DNA from: Novipirellula herctigrandis
Lineage (GTDB): Bacteria; Planctomycetota; Planctomycetia; Pirellulales; Pirellulaceae
Assembly (NCBI GenBank): GCA_007859835.1
Contig: SJPJ01000001.1
Span: 533,134-597,133, forward strand
Length of the DNA stretch: 64,000 nt
Reading direction: 5' to 3'
Below the pieces are notes generated by a model. The model saw only the letters and a program-made list of their open reading frames with translations, did no database searches and was not told the origin of the DNA. This document shows positions 24,903-35,184 of the stretch, piece by piece. The position numbers and the translations under genes were made by a program. Position 1 is the first letter of the stretch, and every line of letters starts with the position of its first letter.

Positions 24903-27900
24903 ATGCGATTCTTCCCACGCAAATCGAGATCTCGTCGTCCCCAGCTTTCGCGCCGGCGTTTGTCCTGCGAATCACTTGAAGCTCGCCGCCTGCTGGCAGC
25001 CGAAATTGAGCCGAATGATACCGTTGCCACAGCGACTTCGCACGTTGCCGGAGAGATCCTCGAAGGCCAATTGAGTCGCGTCACCGACATCGACTATTTC
25101 TCCACTCAGCTGACCCAAGGGCAACGATTCACAGTCGATACCTTTAACGTCAACGCACCAAGGTTCAGCCCCACCTTGCCGCCAGGCTTGGAAATCTATG
25201 ACGCGGACGGCAGTTTGATTGCAGCGTCGTTTGATGGACGCGATTTGTCGATCACCGCCGCGAGCACGGGCGACTATGTCATTGGCATTTTTGCGAACAA
25301 TGCTTTCGGCACGTTTGTTGGTGAATACGCGATGAATTCGTCTATCACCGACGCGCCCACGGATTCAGAATCGGAACCCAACGACGCCGTAGCCGATGCG
25401 GGCAATGTTCCGCTCGGTCGTGCGTTCACCGGCTCGCTCGGTTCGGCAACGGATGTCGATGTTTTTCAACTCGATGCAACAGCCAATGGATCGGTCATGG
25501 TTGCGTTTGCGGGTTTAGCAGAAAGCAACCCAGCGGTCACGATCACCAATGTCGCGGGCGATATACTCGGCCAAACCCAAAGTGGACTCGGTATCGCAAT
25601 TGAAACCAGTGTTGACGAGACTGTTTATATCACGTTCTCGTCGGACAACGCCGCCGGTGCCGTCACCGGTGACTACGTTGCTGTGGTTGACCGTAAGTCG
25701 GACGCTCGTTTGGCAAGCGAACTTGGCAATGGATTTGACCATGCTTTCGCGAGCGATGCCAACACCTTGCTCGGAGAACTAGACATTGCAGAAGACCGCG
25801 ACATCTATCGCTTTGAAGTCGACGCAGTCCAATTCCTCGGTTTCGATCTTCAATTTTCTTGGCAAGAGAAAATTGTCGACAGTGGGAAAGAGATGCGACT
25901 ATTCAATGATCGCGGCCAAATTTTGAGATTCGCCGACAACGGTTACATGTCCACCGAACAAACCACGGCATTGACCCCTGGGACCTATTATGTCGAGGTC
26001 TTTGCAACCGCACCGGTAGGACTTGGCGTCTACGCGTTGACGGCAAATTCAAACAACGGAATCTCGTTACAACGCGACCATTCGGTTCATTTCATGGATT
26101 TTGATTCGGACGAATCGTACCTCGGATACGACCGCGTCAATGCCTACGCGGCAACCGAAGGGATCCCCTATTTCATGGGGCTTTTTGATTCTCGTTACAA
26201 AGGCTTTGACGTCGAGGTAACGCGAACCAAACCAATCGAAGGCAGTGAGTACGTCGGTTCAGGGATCGGAGACTTTGGTGACATTGGCGCTGGCGGATGG
26301 GGCGGCGGATCTCACGGATATCGGGCTAGTAAAGGCGGAACCGTCAATGCGGCCGGTGAAACGGCCATCGACCAAATCAGGTACTACACCTCTGCTACCG
26401 TGATGCATGAATTCGGCCACGCCGTCGGTTTACCACACGCACGTGACACACAAGGCTTGATGTCGTATGTGGGAAACACCGAATACTTGCCTGTAGGCGA
26501 CACCTACTCGTTCCAAGGAACCGACTCGCGTCGACCGGGCAATGGCCTTTACAACGTTCGCAATTACCTGGATTGGTCCTTGCAACCGGGCGCCCAAGTT
26601 TACATTTCCGAACAAATGGATTCAGCCGAGGGAACCAACCTAGGCCCTTACTTGAGCGAAATGACATTGGATCCGAAACCTGTCGCCTCCTACGCCACAG
26701 GCGACCGGCCGATATTTTCCGTCAGCGGCGATTTCAATGGTGATGGTCGAGACGATGTGGCGGTATCGAGCGACACGACCGATCAAGTCGACGTCTTCCT
26801 CAGTAACCCAGATGGCACCTTTGCAAACCCTGTGGTTCTGAGTGTCGGTGATGCCATGCTTTGGTACGCCGAGACGCTAACGGTCGGCGACTTCAATGCG
26901 GACGGAAATGACGATATCGCCGCGATCGCTAGTGATGAAAGTCGCGTGGTCGTATTCCTCAGTTCGGGGAACGGGTCTTTTGCGAACGGCGTTACGTATG
27001 CATTGGGCAATCGTCCGCTTGGGATTACCACGGCGGACGTCAATAATGATGGAGCGTTGGATTTAGTCGCCGCGACATGGAGCTATGCAGAGGTTTTGCT
27101 TGGCAGCGCCAGTGGCTCGTTCACCGTCAGCGATCGATTTGCAACCGATCGCAACCCTCATTCGATCGCGGCAGGTGACTTTAATAACGATGGCCATATC
27201 GACTTGGCAACGGCCAATGGCGACGTCTCAACAATGACCGTATTGACCGGGGATGGAACGGGCCAATTCGTTCGCACGGATATCGACACCGCTGGCGGAG
27301 ACGGTCAAAGCATCGTTAGCGAAGACTTCAATGGCGACGGCATCGCCGATGTGGTGCTTGGTGATCATCAAGCAAGTACGCTCGAAGTGTTCTTGAGCGT
27401 TGAAGGGGAATTGGTTTCCCAGGCAACGATTCCACTTACCCAAAACCCTCGCTTTGTGCGTTCGGCGGATATCGACAATGACGGCAACATGGACTTGTTG
27501 CTTTCGAATTATGGTCGATCGCTAAAGGTGATGTTAGGGACCGGCGATGGCCAATTCACTCGCGAAATCAGCCTCGAAGCTGGCAATTCCGAAGCGATGG
27601 CGTCGGTGGGCGACTTCGACAATGACGATGTTAACGAAATCGCAGTTCCAAACCACCGAGGTGCAAACATGGTGGTGCTGGATTCAGAGAACGTGAATGA
27701 CAAGAACGACCGCATCGTCGTTTACAGTGCAATTGATGATCGCGACGATTCGGATCAATTCACTTTGAGTGTACTCGCGGGCGAACGATACTGGTTCGAC
27801 ATCGACTCGGCCGAGTTCCAATACCCGCTCGACGCGACGTTGCAAGTCCTCCGTGCGGACGGAACCGTTTTGGCGTCCAGTGACGATGCAATGGATCGCA

Positions 27901-30900
27901 ACAGTGCCATTGCTTCGGTCGATCCATTCATCGACATCACTTTCTCGGTATCGGAGCAAGTCACCATTGTTGTGTCGGGAAGCGATGCCTCCATCGGCGA
28001 CTACCGGTTTAAGGTCACGCCGTCGCGTGCGATGGACGACGAAGGTCCGCAAGTGCTCGCGGTGGTTCCCGACAACGAATCCGTGATTGAAAGCACGAGT
28101 CAATTGCTATTTCTGATGAATGATATTGTCGATCCCGATTCAATCACGGGCGATAATTTGACGATCGTCGGAGCGGTCAGTGGCCCAATATCGGGCACCG
28201 CTGTGGTCCACCCACTCGAATCCACTATTATTTGGACGGCCGACACGCCTCTTCCCGTCGATACGTATACGATCACATTGAATGGGGACGTAGGCGGCGT
28301 CACGGACATGGTCGGCAACCGCCTTGACGGAGAAATCGCCACCGATTTCCAATTCCCCACAATCAGTGGTGATGATACGCCGGGCGGATCCTTTGTAACG
28401 CACTTGACCGTGGACAGGGTCGATACGACACCGGCAACAATCAACGGTGTGTCCTATTGGCGTGATCCATACAACCGCGGTCAGTTCCGATTGGGGCTCA
28501 GTTCGCAATTATCCGTCGTCGATGTTCACGCGACCGAATTCACTTTGCGTGGCGTTGGTCCCGATGGCGAATTTGGGACTTCCGACGATACGCTTCAACC
28601 GCTCGATGCAATCTATGACACCGTAAACCAAGTCCGCAATCCCACGCTGTTTCTTTATAGTCGTGGCGTTCCCGACTCGGGTAGCTATCGAATTGACGGC
28701 CAAGTATTAGACGCGGCAGGGCATTCGATCACGGTTGCCGAGAACATTCTCGTTTCTCAAGCGGTCCCGGAAAGTGCACTCTTTACCGACTCCGAATTGA
28801 CCACACCCGGTATCACCGGCAGCTTTGTCAATACGAGTCTGCGAAGCTATTCGGCACAAGATGATTGGCGAACGACGCAAACGATATCGGGAACACGGAT
28901 CGATTCGCAAATTTCGTTCTCAACGGACACTTTTGGCACTCGTTCAGATGTTGGAATCACGGGTGGCGCAGACGATGAAAATTGGGACGACTTTTCGGTC
29001 CAATGGGATGGATGGGTTTCGATTCCCCAAGACGGCGTCCAGTTGTTCACGCGTAGTGATGATAGCAGTCGTTTATGGGTCGACCTAAACGGCGATGGAA
29101 CGTTTGATACAACATCCGAATTGTTCGATAACCATTGGGGCAGTGGCCAAGGCACCACACCGGGAACGCCAACGGGTCCACTCGCCGCCGGTGCGTACCA
29201 AATTCGCATGCAGTATGAAGAGGGCGGCGGCGGCAACACCGCCTATCTCGATTGGATATTGCCCGGCCAAATGATTGCAACGGATGGTTTCGTCCATGGT
29301 CCAGCAATCACAAACTTGGATCTTTCGAGTCAATCGGGAACATCCAGTTCCGTTTTAGATCAAATTGAGATCACGTTTAGCGCCAACGTAGACCTTACGA
29401 CGTTGTCGACCGAAAACTTGGTTTTGCGCTATAGCCCAAACCCCGATTTCTTTGACGACGACGATCTTTTTGTCGAAGACAACGATGGAGTGATCGACTG
29501 GGATCCAGTGCATTTGGTTGCAACGATGCAGTTCGACTCACTGCCCAATGGCTATTACCTATTCGAAGCCAATGGTGACCCGGGCGGAATTACCAACGAA
29601 GCGGGTCACCTGCTCGATGGAGAATTCCTTAGCAGTGCCATCCAAGGCAACACCAATTCGCTGCTATGGAAAAACACTCCGTCAGGCAACGGGATTCCTG
29701 GGGGTGACTATCGATCGACACTGACCATTGGGTTGCCAGCGCTCGAAATCACAACATCAGCAACCAGTTTTTCTGAGAACGCGACCTCGCCGTCCGCTTC
29801 GCTTACCGTTCGGCGGATCAACGCCGACACAACCGACCCGATGATCGTCACGTTAACATCGAGCGACACAAGCGAACTGACTTTACCAGCAACCGTTACC
29901 ATTGCGGCGGGTGCCTCGTCCGCTTCGGTTTCACTATCCGCCGTCGACGATCGACTACTCGACGGATCGCAAACCGTGACGATCACCGCCACGGCTGAAC
30001 ATGTTTCGGCAACAGAAACAACGCTAATCACTGACGAAACAAACGTTTTTGTCACCGACCACGAAACATTGTCGGTGACGATCGATGCCGCGGAGATCCG
30101 CGAAAATGCAGGAGTGACCAACGCCACCGTCACACGCAATAACACCGACATTAGCGAACCGCTCGATGTGACACTTTCAATCAGCGACCCAACCGAAGCC
30201 TCGGTTCCCAATCGAGTGACGATACCCGCGAATCAGTCTTCATTCACATTTTCGCTAACGGGTGTTGACGACGACATCATTGATGGATCCGTGGCAATTT
30301 CCGTCGCCGTCGATGCGAACGGTTATATCGGCGACCAAGCCGGTTTATTGGTCACCGATCATGAATCGCTTAGTATGACTGTTGACATCAACTCCCTCAG
30401 CGAAAATGGAGCCTTCGCGACCGCCACGATTTCTCGCGGTCAAACCAATCTCAACGAGTTGATTTCTGTTTCGTTGGTGAGTAGTGATTTGACCGAGGCT
30501 ACCGTTCCCACAACGGTGACAATACCTGCAAATGCACCATCGGCTACGTTCTTGATCTCATCGGTCGACGATGTCGTTCTCGATGGAACGAAAACCGTGA
30601 CCATTACAGGCACCGCCACTGGGTTTACCGAATCCACTTCGGTCGACGTCAACGTCACGGATTACGAGACATTATCGTTGACGATCGACGATGAAGCGGT
30701 GCATGAAGCCGATGGCGTTGCCACAGGAACCGTGCGGCGAATGAATATCGATCTCGCCAATGAACTCGTTGTCTCGCTCGACAGTAATCTGGTTAGCGAA
30801 GCGACGGTTCCCACGACTGTCACAATCCCCGTTGGGCGGTCACAAGCGACGTTCACGATTCGCGGCGTTGACGATGAAGTTCGCGACGGCACAAAATCGG

Positions 30901-33900
30901 TGGTCATCACTGCCACCGCCGGCGGCTACATTGACAGCTCTGATTCAATCGATGTGCTTGGCAACGCAGCACCGGTACTGGATGAAATCCCCGACCAAAC
31001 GATCGACGAAGAGAGTTTGCTAAGTCTCTTCATCACAGCGACGGACATCGATTTGCCGGGCGATGCATTACTTTTCAGCCTTGATCCCGGTGCACCGACC
31101 GGCGCGGCAATCAATGCGGATACTGGCGAGTTCACTTGGACGCCGACCGAGACCCAAGGGCCTGGCGAATTCGACGTGACCGTCCGTGTCACCGACAATG
31201 GCGTGTTAGAGCTAGACGCTGCGGCGACCTTTACAATTACGGTCAACGAACATGGCAAGCCACCGGTACTTGAACCGATTGGCAACCGATCCGTCGACGA
31301 ACGAACCCGGTTACTATTTACGGCCGCTGCAACCGACGGCGATATTCCTGCTGGCACACTTTCGTATAGCCTTGCCGCCGATGAGTCGGGCGACGTGCCC
31401 GCCGGTGCCACAATGGATCCAAACACGGGCGTCTTCTCATGGATTCCCTCCGAAGCACAAGGGCCCGGCGTGTTCACGTTTGATGTCGTTGTCAGTGATG
31501 GTGAATTGACCGATTCCGAGACGATTGTGGTAACCGTTGGCGAAGTGAATGTGGCTCCAAGCCTTGACCAAATTGGTAACCAAACGGTTGATGAAGGAAC
31601 ACTGCTCGCATTCACTGCAACGACAACTGATGCCGATTTACCTGGCAACGCAATGACATATCGACTCGCTCCGAATGGGTCGCCGGAAATCCCCGCTGGT
31701 TCATCGATCAACGAAACCACGGGCGAATTCACATGGACCCCCAGCGAGGATCAAGGCCCAGGAATCTATAAAGTCGATGTGATCGTCAGCGACGGAGAGT
31801 TCTCTGATTCCGAAACGATCACCATCACCGTCGGCGAAGTCAACGTCCAACCAATACTCGATTCGATCGGCGATAAAACCATTGACGAAGAAACGTTGCT
31901 ATCGTTCGCAGTGACCGCAACCGATACTGATGTACCGTCGGACAACCTTGAATTTAGTCTTTCGGGTGACGTTCCATTTGGCGCACGAATTGACAAGACC
32001 ACTGGCGAGTTTTCGTGGACACCAAACGAAGCACAGGGCCCCGCAAGTTTCACCTTCGACATCCAGGTCGGCGATGGGGAATTGTCTGATTCCGAAACGA
32101 TTACGGTGACGGTCGATGAAGTAAACCAATCACCCACACTGGACGAGATCGGCGACAAATCGGTTGCCGAGCTAACTTCGCTGCTATTCAAAGCGAGGGC
32201 AAGCGATGGCGACACGCCGGAAAACACGCTCACTTTCCATCTTGTCGAAAATGGGTCGGGCAACTTCCCAACCGGGGCAACCTTGAACGAAACCACGGGC
32301 GATTTCCACTGGATGCCCGCTGAGGAGCAAGGCCCCGGCACGTTCGTATTCGACCTTGTTGTCTCCGATGGCATCGCAACAGTCGCTGAAACGGTGACGA
32401 TCACGGTCGCGGAGGTTAACGCGATTCCGGTCCTTGAGGAAATCGGCGATCGAACGCTGGTGGAAAACAACTTGCTGAGCTTCACCGCAGTGGCCACCGA
32501 TACCGATCACCCTGCGGATGTGGTCACCTATCATTTGGCCGGCACGATTCCGCAAGGTGCGACGATCGACGAGACCACCGGCGAATTCAGCTGGATTCCT
32601 ACAAACGATCAGGGTCCCGGGACGTACACCTTTGATGTGGTCGCGTCCGATACCACCAGTTCCGATTCAGAGACCATTACGGTTCATGTGGGCGACACGC
32701 CGCGATTGTCATTGTCAGTCGATCAAACCACGATCAGCGAAAACGGCGGCAGATCACGTGTGACCGTCGGGCGCAACGTTGGTATTGCGGATACGTTGGT
32801 CGTCACAATCGATTCCAACCAACCCGGTTCCGCGACACTTCCTGAATCCGTTACGCTCCGGTCCGGGCAAAGCTCAGTATCGTTTTTTGTAACACCCGTC
32901 GATAACGCAATCGCTAGCGGAACGACGTTCAATGAAATCACGGCGACTGCGGATGGATTTGAAACCGATGTCATTACGCTTCAATTCGAGGATGATGATC
33001 ACGCGGAAATCGAAATTTCCCAGATCGACAACAACACCATTGTCAGCGAACAAGGCAGCGGCGATTCGTTCACGATGGTTCTACAAAGTGAACCGATCGC
33101 TGATGTTTTGGTCGCCATAACGGTTGACTCCGGCGATGAAGTCACAATCGTAACATCGACGTTCCAATTCACCCCACTCAATTGGAACATACCGCAGGAA
33201 GTCACGATCGTCGGCAATCCCGATTTGATTGATGACGGCGACCAATCGCTATTGCTAACGATGGAAATCACTTCCGACGGCGAAGGCAACCCATACGGTA
33301 GTCTTGACCCGATCGTGCTAACGATTACCAACTTGGATCATCCCGTAGATCAATTCGAAATCGTTTCCGAAGACGGATTGTTCAAGGTTTACGATGCAAC
33401 CACAAGCGGATTGGTTGGCGAATGGATCATCATTGAAGGGGAGCCAACGGAAATTGTCACCGGTGGACTGGATGATGTGATACAGGTGATGCCAACCGAA
33501 ACGCAATCACCGCTGGTAGTTTCCAGTGCCGCAGGCGATGACACCATCGCGTTTTCGCCTCTAAATGTTACGGCAATTGATGGTGGCGAGGGGACCGATA
33601 CGGCGGTGGTCCAAGGGCAAGGATCTATCCTAAACTTGCTGGAAGCCAAGCTCACATTGACAAGCATCGAACAAATTGACCTCCGAGCCGTCGGCAGTCA
33701 ATTGCTCGTCGGATCCAACGCATCGCTGCGGCAAGTGTTTGGCGATGATTCGGTGTTGGCCGTTTGGGCGGATTCGGCTGATGCAATCGACCTAGGCGGG
33801 CCGAGCGAGGGTTGGATGCTCAATACGCCGACAATGAACGGCGATGTCGTTTGGCACCAAATTGGGGGCGATCGATTTACGATTCTATTGTCGAACGATT

Positions 33901-34385
33901 TGGCTTGGACAAATCCGATGAATCCACTCGACGTGGACCGCAGTGGCGAGATTTCCGCTGCCGATGCACTTCGAGTGATCAACCGACTAAGCGAGAAAAT
34001 TCCCACGCTGCTGCCGACCCCCAGCGAGCAGTCGCCGGTGGACAGCTATTTCGATGTCACCGGTGATGGTGAAGCAACGCCACTTGACGCTTTGCAGGTC
34101 ATCAACTTTTTGAGTCAAACACGTGTTTCGGGCGAAGGGGAACCAATTGGACAATGGATGATTGAAGGCATAAGCTCGATCGAAAATTCAGACCCAATTC
34201 GCGAGGCCATCGCAAGCGACCTTTCGTCGGCGCAGGTGAAGTATGGTGGCTTTGATCACTCGTCGTTTGATTACCCTAAGGAAATGGAGATTGCGGATCC
34301 AAGTGAACGCCTGGAAAACCAAGACCAACCGTCCGAGGCAAGCAAATTTGGTCTGCTAGACAAAGCCTTTTCCGATTGGCAATAG
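24903..34385 (+). CDS. Giant secreted multidomain protein: PPC, metalloprotease, FG-GAP, PA14, Calx-beta, Ig-like repeats, dockerin
   Basis: 3,160 residues. The basic N-terminus carries the planctomycete motif SLEARRLLAA (24-33). In order: three PPC-type domains beginning EPNDTV / EPNDAV (~34-385); a metallopeptidase-like region with zinc motif HEFGHAVGLPH at 502-512 and a Met-turn LMSY near 520; seven FG-GAP/VCBS blades (DFNGDGRDD, DFNADGNDD and similar, ~600-930); another PPC-like domain; a Big-type Ig domain; a PA14-like domain (~1305-1455); a second Ig-like domain; four ~100-residue Calx-beta repeats (~1615-2018); six ~95-residue Ig/cadherin-like repeats opening L(D/E)xIGDxTxxExxLLxF (~2020-2600); two further Calx-beta-like units; and a dockerin pair DVDRSGEISAADALRVIN / DVTGDGEATPLDALQVIN (~3005-3075). 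Likely secreted or surface-bound, calcium-dependent, adhesive or degradative. Confidence 0.92.
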   Translation: MRFFPRKSRSRRPQLSRRRLSCESLEARRLLAAEIEPNDTVATATSHVAGEILEGQLSRVTDIDYFSTQLTQGQRFTVDTFNVNAPRFSPTLPPGLEIYDADGSLIAASFDGRDLSITAASTGDYVIGIFANNAFGTFVGEYAMNSSITDAPTDSESEPNDAVADAGNVPLGRAFTGSLGSATDVDVFQLDATANGSVMVAFAGLAESNPAVTITNVAGDILGQTQSGLGIAIETSVDETVYITFSSDNAAGAVTGDYVAVVDRKSDARLASELGNGFDHAFASDANTLLGELDIAEDRDIYRFEVDAVQFLGFDLQFSWQEKIVDSGKEMRLFNDRGQILRFADNGYMSTEQTTALTPGTYYVEVFATAPVGLGVYALTANSNNGISLQRDHSVHFMDFDSDESYLGYDRVNAYAATEGIPYFMGLFDSRYKGFDVEVTRTKPIEGSEYVGSGIGDFGDIGAGGWGGGSHGYRASKGGTVNAAGETAIDQIRYYTSATVMHEFGHAVGLPHARDTQGLMSYVGNTEYLPVGDTYSFQGTDSRRPGNGLYNVRNYLDWSLQPGAQVYISEQMDSAEGTNLGPYLSEMTLDPKPVASYATGDRPIFSVSGDFNGDGRDDVAVSSDTTDQVDVFLSNPDGTFANPVVLSVGDAMLWYAETLTVGDFNADGNDDIAAIASDESRVVVFLSSGNGSFANGVTYALGNRPLGITTADVNNDGALDLVAATWSYAEVLLGSASGSFTVSDRFATDRNPHSIAAGDFNNDGHIDLATANGDVSTMTVLTGDGTGQFVRTDIDTAGGDGQSIVSEDFNGDGIADVVLGDHQASTLEVFLSVEGELVSQATIPLTQNPRFVRSADIDNDGNMDLLLSNYGRSLKVMLGTGDGQFTREISLEAGNSEAMASVGDFDNDDVNEIAVPNHRGANMVVLDSENVNDKNDRIVVYSAIDDRDDSDQFTLSVLAGERYWFDIDSAEFQYPLDATLQVLRADGTVLASSDDAMDRNSAIASVDPFIDITFSVSEQVTIVVSGSDASIGDYRFKVTPSRAMDDEGPQVLAVVPDNESVIESTSQLLFLMNDIVDPDSITGDNLTIVGAVSGPISGTAVVHPLESTIIWTADTPLPVDTYTITLNGDVGGVTDMVGNRLDGEIATDFQFPTISGDDTPGGSFVTHLTVDRVDTTPATINGVSYWRDPYNRGQFRLGLSSQLSVVDVHATEFTLRGVGPDGEFGTSDDTLQPLDAIYDTVNQVRNPTLFLYSRGVPDSGSYRIDGQVLDAAGHSITVAENILVSQAVPESALFTDSELTTPGITGSFVNTSLRSYSAQDDWRTTQTISGTRIDSQISFSTDTFGTRSDVGITGGADDENWDDFSVQWDGWVSIPQDGVQLFTRSDDSSRLWVDLNGDGTFDTTSELFDNHWGSGQGTTPGTPTGPLAAGAYQIRMQYEEGGGGNTAYLDWILPGQMIATDGFVHGPAITNLDLSSQSGTSSSVLDQIEITFSANVDLTTLSTENLVLRYSPNPDFFDDDDLFVEDNDGVIDWDPVHLVATMQFDSLPNGYYLFEANGDPGGITNEAGHLLDGEFLSSAIQGNTNSLLWKNTPSGNGIPGGDYRSTLTIGLPALEITTSATSFSENATSPSASLTVRRINADTTDPMIVTLTSSDTSELTLPATVTIAAGASSASVSLSAVDDRLLDGSQTVTITATAEHVSATETTLITDETNVFVTDHETLSVTIDAAEIRENAGVTNATVTRNNTDISEPLDVTLSISDPTEASVPNRVTIPANQSSFTFSLTGVDDDIIDGSVAISVAVDANGYIGDQAGLLVTDHESLSMTVDINSLSENGAFATATISRGQTNLNELISVSLVSSDLTEATVPTTVTIPANAPSATFLISSVDDVVLDGTKTVTITGTATGFTESTSVDVNVTDYETLSLTIDDEAVHEADGVATGTVRRMNIDLANELVVSLDSNLVSEATVPTTVTIPVGRSQATFTIRGVDDEVRDGTKSVVITATAGGYIDSSDSIDVLGNAAPVLDEIPDQTIDEESLLSLFITATDIDLPGDALLFSLDPGAPTGAAINADTGEFTWTPTETQGPGEFDVTVRVTDNGVLELDAAATFTITVNEHGKPPVLEPIGNRSVDERTRLLFTAAATDGDIPAGTLSYSLAADESGDVPAGATMDPNTGVFSWIPSEAQGPGVFTFDVVVSDGELTDSETIVVTVGEVNVAPSLDQIGNQTVDEGTLLAFTATTTDADLPGNAMTYRLAPNGSPEIPAGSSINETTGEFTWTPSEDQGPGIYKVDVIVSDGEFSDSETITITVGEVNVQPILDSIGDKTIDEETLLSFAVTATDTDVPSDNLEFSLSGDVPFGARIDKTTGEFSWTPNEAQGPASFTFDIQVGDGELSDSETITVTVDEVNQSPTLDEIGDKSVAELTSLLFKARASDGDTPENTLTFHLVENGSGNFPTGATLNETTGDFHWMPAEEQGPGTFVFDLVVSDGIATVAETVTITVAEVNAIPVLEEIGDRTLVENNLLSFTAVATDTDHPADVVTYHLAGTIPQGATIDETTGEFSWIPTNDQGPGTYTFDVVASDTTSSDSETITVHVGDTPRLSLSVDQTTISENGGRSRVTVGRNVGIADTLVVTIDSNQPGSATLPESVTLRSGQSSVSFFVTPVDNAIASGTTFNEITATADGFETDVITLQFEDDDHAEIEISQIDNNTIVSEQGSGDSFTMVLQSEPIADVLVAITVDSGDEVTIVTSTFQFTPLNWNIPQEVTIVGNPDLIDDGDQSLLLTMEITSDGEGNPYGSLDPIVLTITNLDHPVDQFEIVSEDGLFKVYDATTSGLVGEWIIIEGEPTEIVTGGLDDVIQVMPTETQSPLVVSSAAGDDTIAFSPLNVTAIDGGEGTDTAVVQGQGSILNLLEAKLTLTSIEQIDLRAVGSQLLVGSNASLRQVFGDDSVLAVWADSADAIDLGGPSEGWMLNTPTMNGDVVWHQIGGDRFTILLSNDLAWTNPMNPLDVDRSGEISAADALRVINRLSEKIPTLLPTPSEQSPVDSYFDVTGDGEATPLDALQVINFLSQTRVSGEGEPIGQWMIEGISSIENSDPIREAIASDLSSAQVKYGGFDHSSFDYPKEMEIADPSERLENQDQPSEASKFGLLDKAFSDWQ
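29748..30960 (+). repeat. Four in-frame Calx-beta-type repeats (~300 bp each)
   Basis: Inside the giant gene. Each unit opens with (T/S)L(S)xT(I/V)D, has a central EATVPTTVTIP-like strand and a VDDxxxDGTxTVTITATA segment, and ends VTD(H/Y)E. They are alike in protein and partly in DNA, consistent with tandem duplication. Confidence 0.8.
30960..32695 (+). repeat. Six in-frame Ig/cadherin-like repeats (~290 bp each)
   Basis: Inside the giant gene. Each unit opens with a segment like PILDSIGDKTIDEETLLSF, continues with a VTATDTD stretch and T(G)EFSWTP near the middle, then DQGPGxYxFDV, and ends with a SDSETITVTVxEVN strand. Units start near 30967, 31255, 31552, 31849, 32129 and 32429. Confidence 0.8.
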
Positions 34386-34411
34386 TTCCGACGCAAACGC
34401 CTGCGTGAACG

Positions 34412-34468
34412 GGCGTCCGTATCATCAGGCGTCCGTGTCATCAGGCGTCCGTGTCATCGGGCGTCCGT
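34412..34468. repeat. 16-bp tandem repeat, about 3.5 copies
   Basis: Unit ggcgtccgtgtcatca: copies at 34412-34427 (one variant base), 34428-34443, 34444-34459 (last base changed), and a partial copy ggcgtccgt from 34460. It lies between the convergent giant gene and the CYTH gene. Confidence 0.9.
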
Positions 34469-34490
34469 CGTGCCGACAGTTCGGCACAAC

Positions 34491-35048
34491 CTAGCCATGC
34501 AGCTCAAGCAACATTCGCAAATAGCTTCGATGCTCGGTGTGGTCGAGCCCCAATTCCGCTGCAAAATCACGAATCTGAGTTCGTGCCGCCTCCACGCCAC
34601 TTTCGTCCGCGACGACCCATTCTAATTCCGCAAACGTGCCAAGTCCCTCCACTTGATCGATTACAGCGGTCAAAGCCTCCCATTGTCCCGCTGGTGACTG
34701 AAACACATCTCGACGTTTTTTGACTTGGGCAACATTTGTAAAACCGAGCAATTTCAGCAGCGATTCCATATTCTCGCCTTCTGGATCCCCAGGGCTTAGA
34801 TGCCACTCCAACTCACGGCGAGCCTTGACGTCACCGGGCAATTTCTTTCCCTTATAAGTGACATACGGAACCCCGTTAACCCTTCGCACTCGCAATGCTT
34901 CTTGCGTTTGGGCAAAGTCTCGGCTGGGGTGGTTGTAGTAGGCGTCAACATGCTGCTCGGTCGAAACCGGCGTTAATCCCATTTGATCCATCGAAGAACG
35001 CAGCTCTTCAACGTCTGGGACATGGAACTTCTGTTCAACCTCAAACAT
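34491..35048 (-). CDS. CYTH domain protein (CyaB / thiamine-triphosphatase type)
   Basis: 185 residues. It opens MFEVEQKFHV, the ExExK motif that binds triphosphate and metal in CYTH enzymes. Basic and acidic residues follow that line the tunnel: LRVRRV, TYKGKK, ARRELEW, KKRRDVF, AVIDQVEGLGTFAELEW. The class IV adenylate cyclase-like subgroup (CyaB) has the same order. Members hydrolyse thiamine triphosphate or inorganic triphosphate or act as adenylate cyclases; sequence alone does not choose. It is divergent from the J-like gene starting at 35185. Confidence 0.9.
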   Translation of the reverse strand: MFEVEQKFHVPDVEELRSSMDQMGLTPVSTEQHVDAYYNHPSRDFAQTQEALRVRRVNGVPYVTYKGKKLPGDVKARRELEWHLSPGDPEGENMESLLKLLGFTNVAQVKKRRDVFQSPAGQWEALTAVIDQVEGLGTFAELEWVVADESGVEAARTQIRDFAAELGLDHTEHRSYLRMLLELHG

Positions 35049-35184
35049 GATTGACGCTCCCTTTGGCGATTAAGGTGTGGTGATTCGTCAGATCTTCAAA
35101 AATTGCAATATCATCGTTATCATAGTGGCATGGAAGGTGTAAGGATGACACACACCTCGCAAGCACCGCAGAGGCCCCCCATTC

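Noticed and set aside
30926..31732. 268-codon minus-strand frame inside the giant secreted gene
   Set aside because: It mirrors the repeated Ig-like coding units and shows the same repeat period; no independent features.
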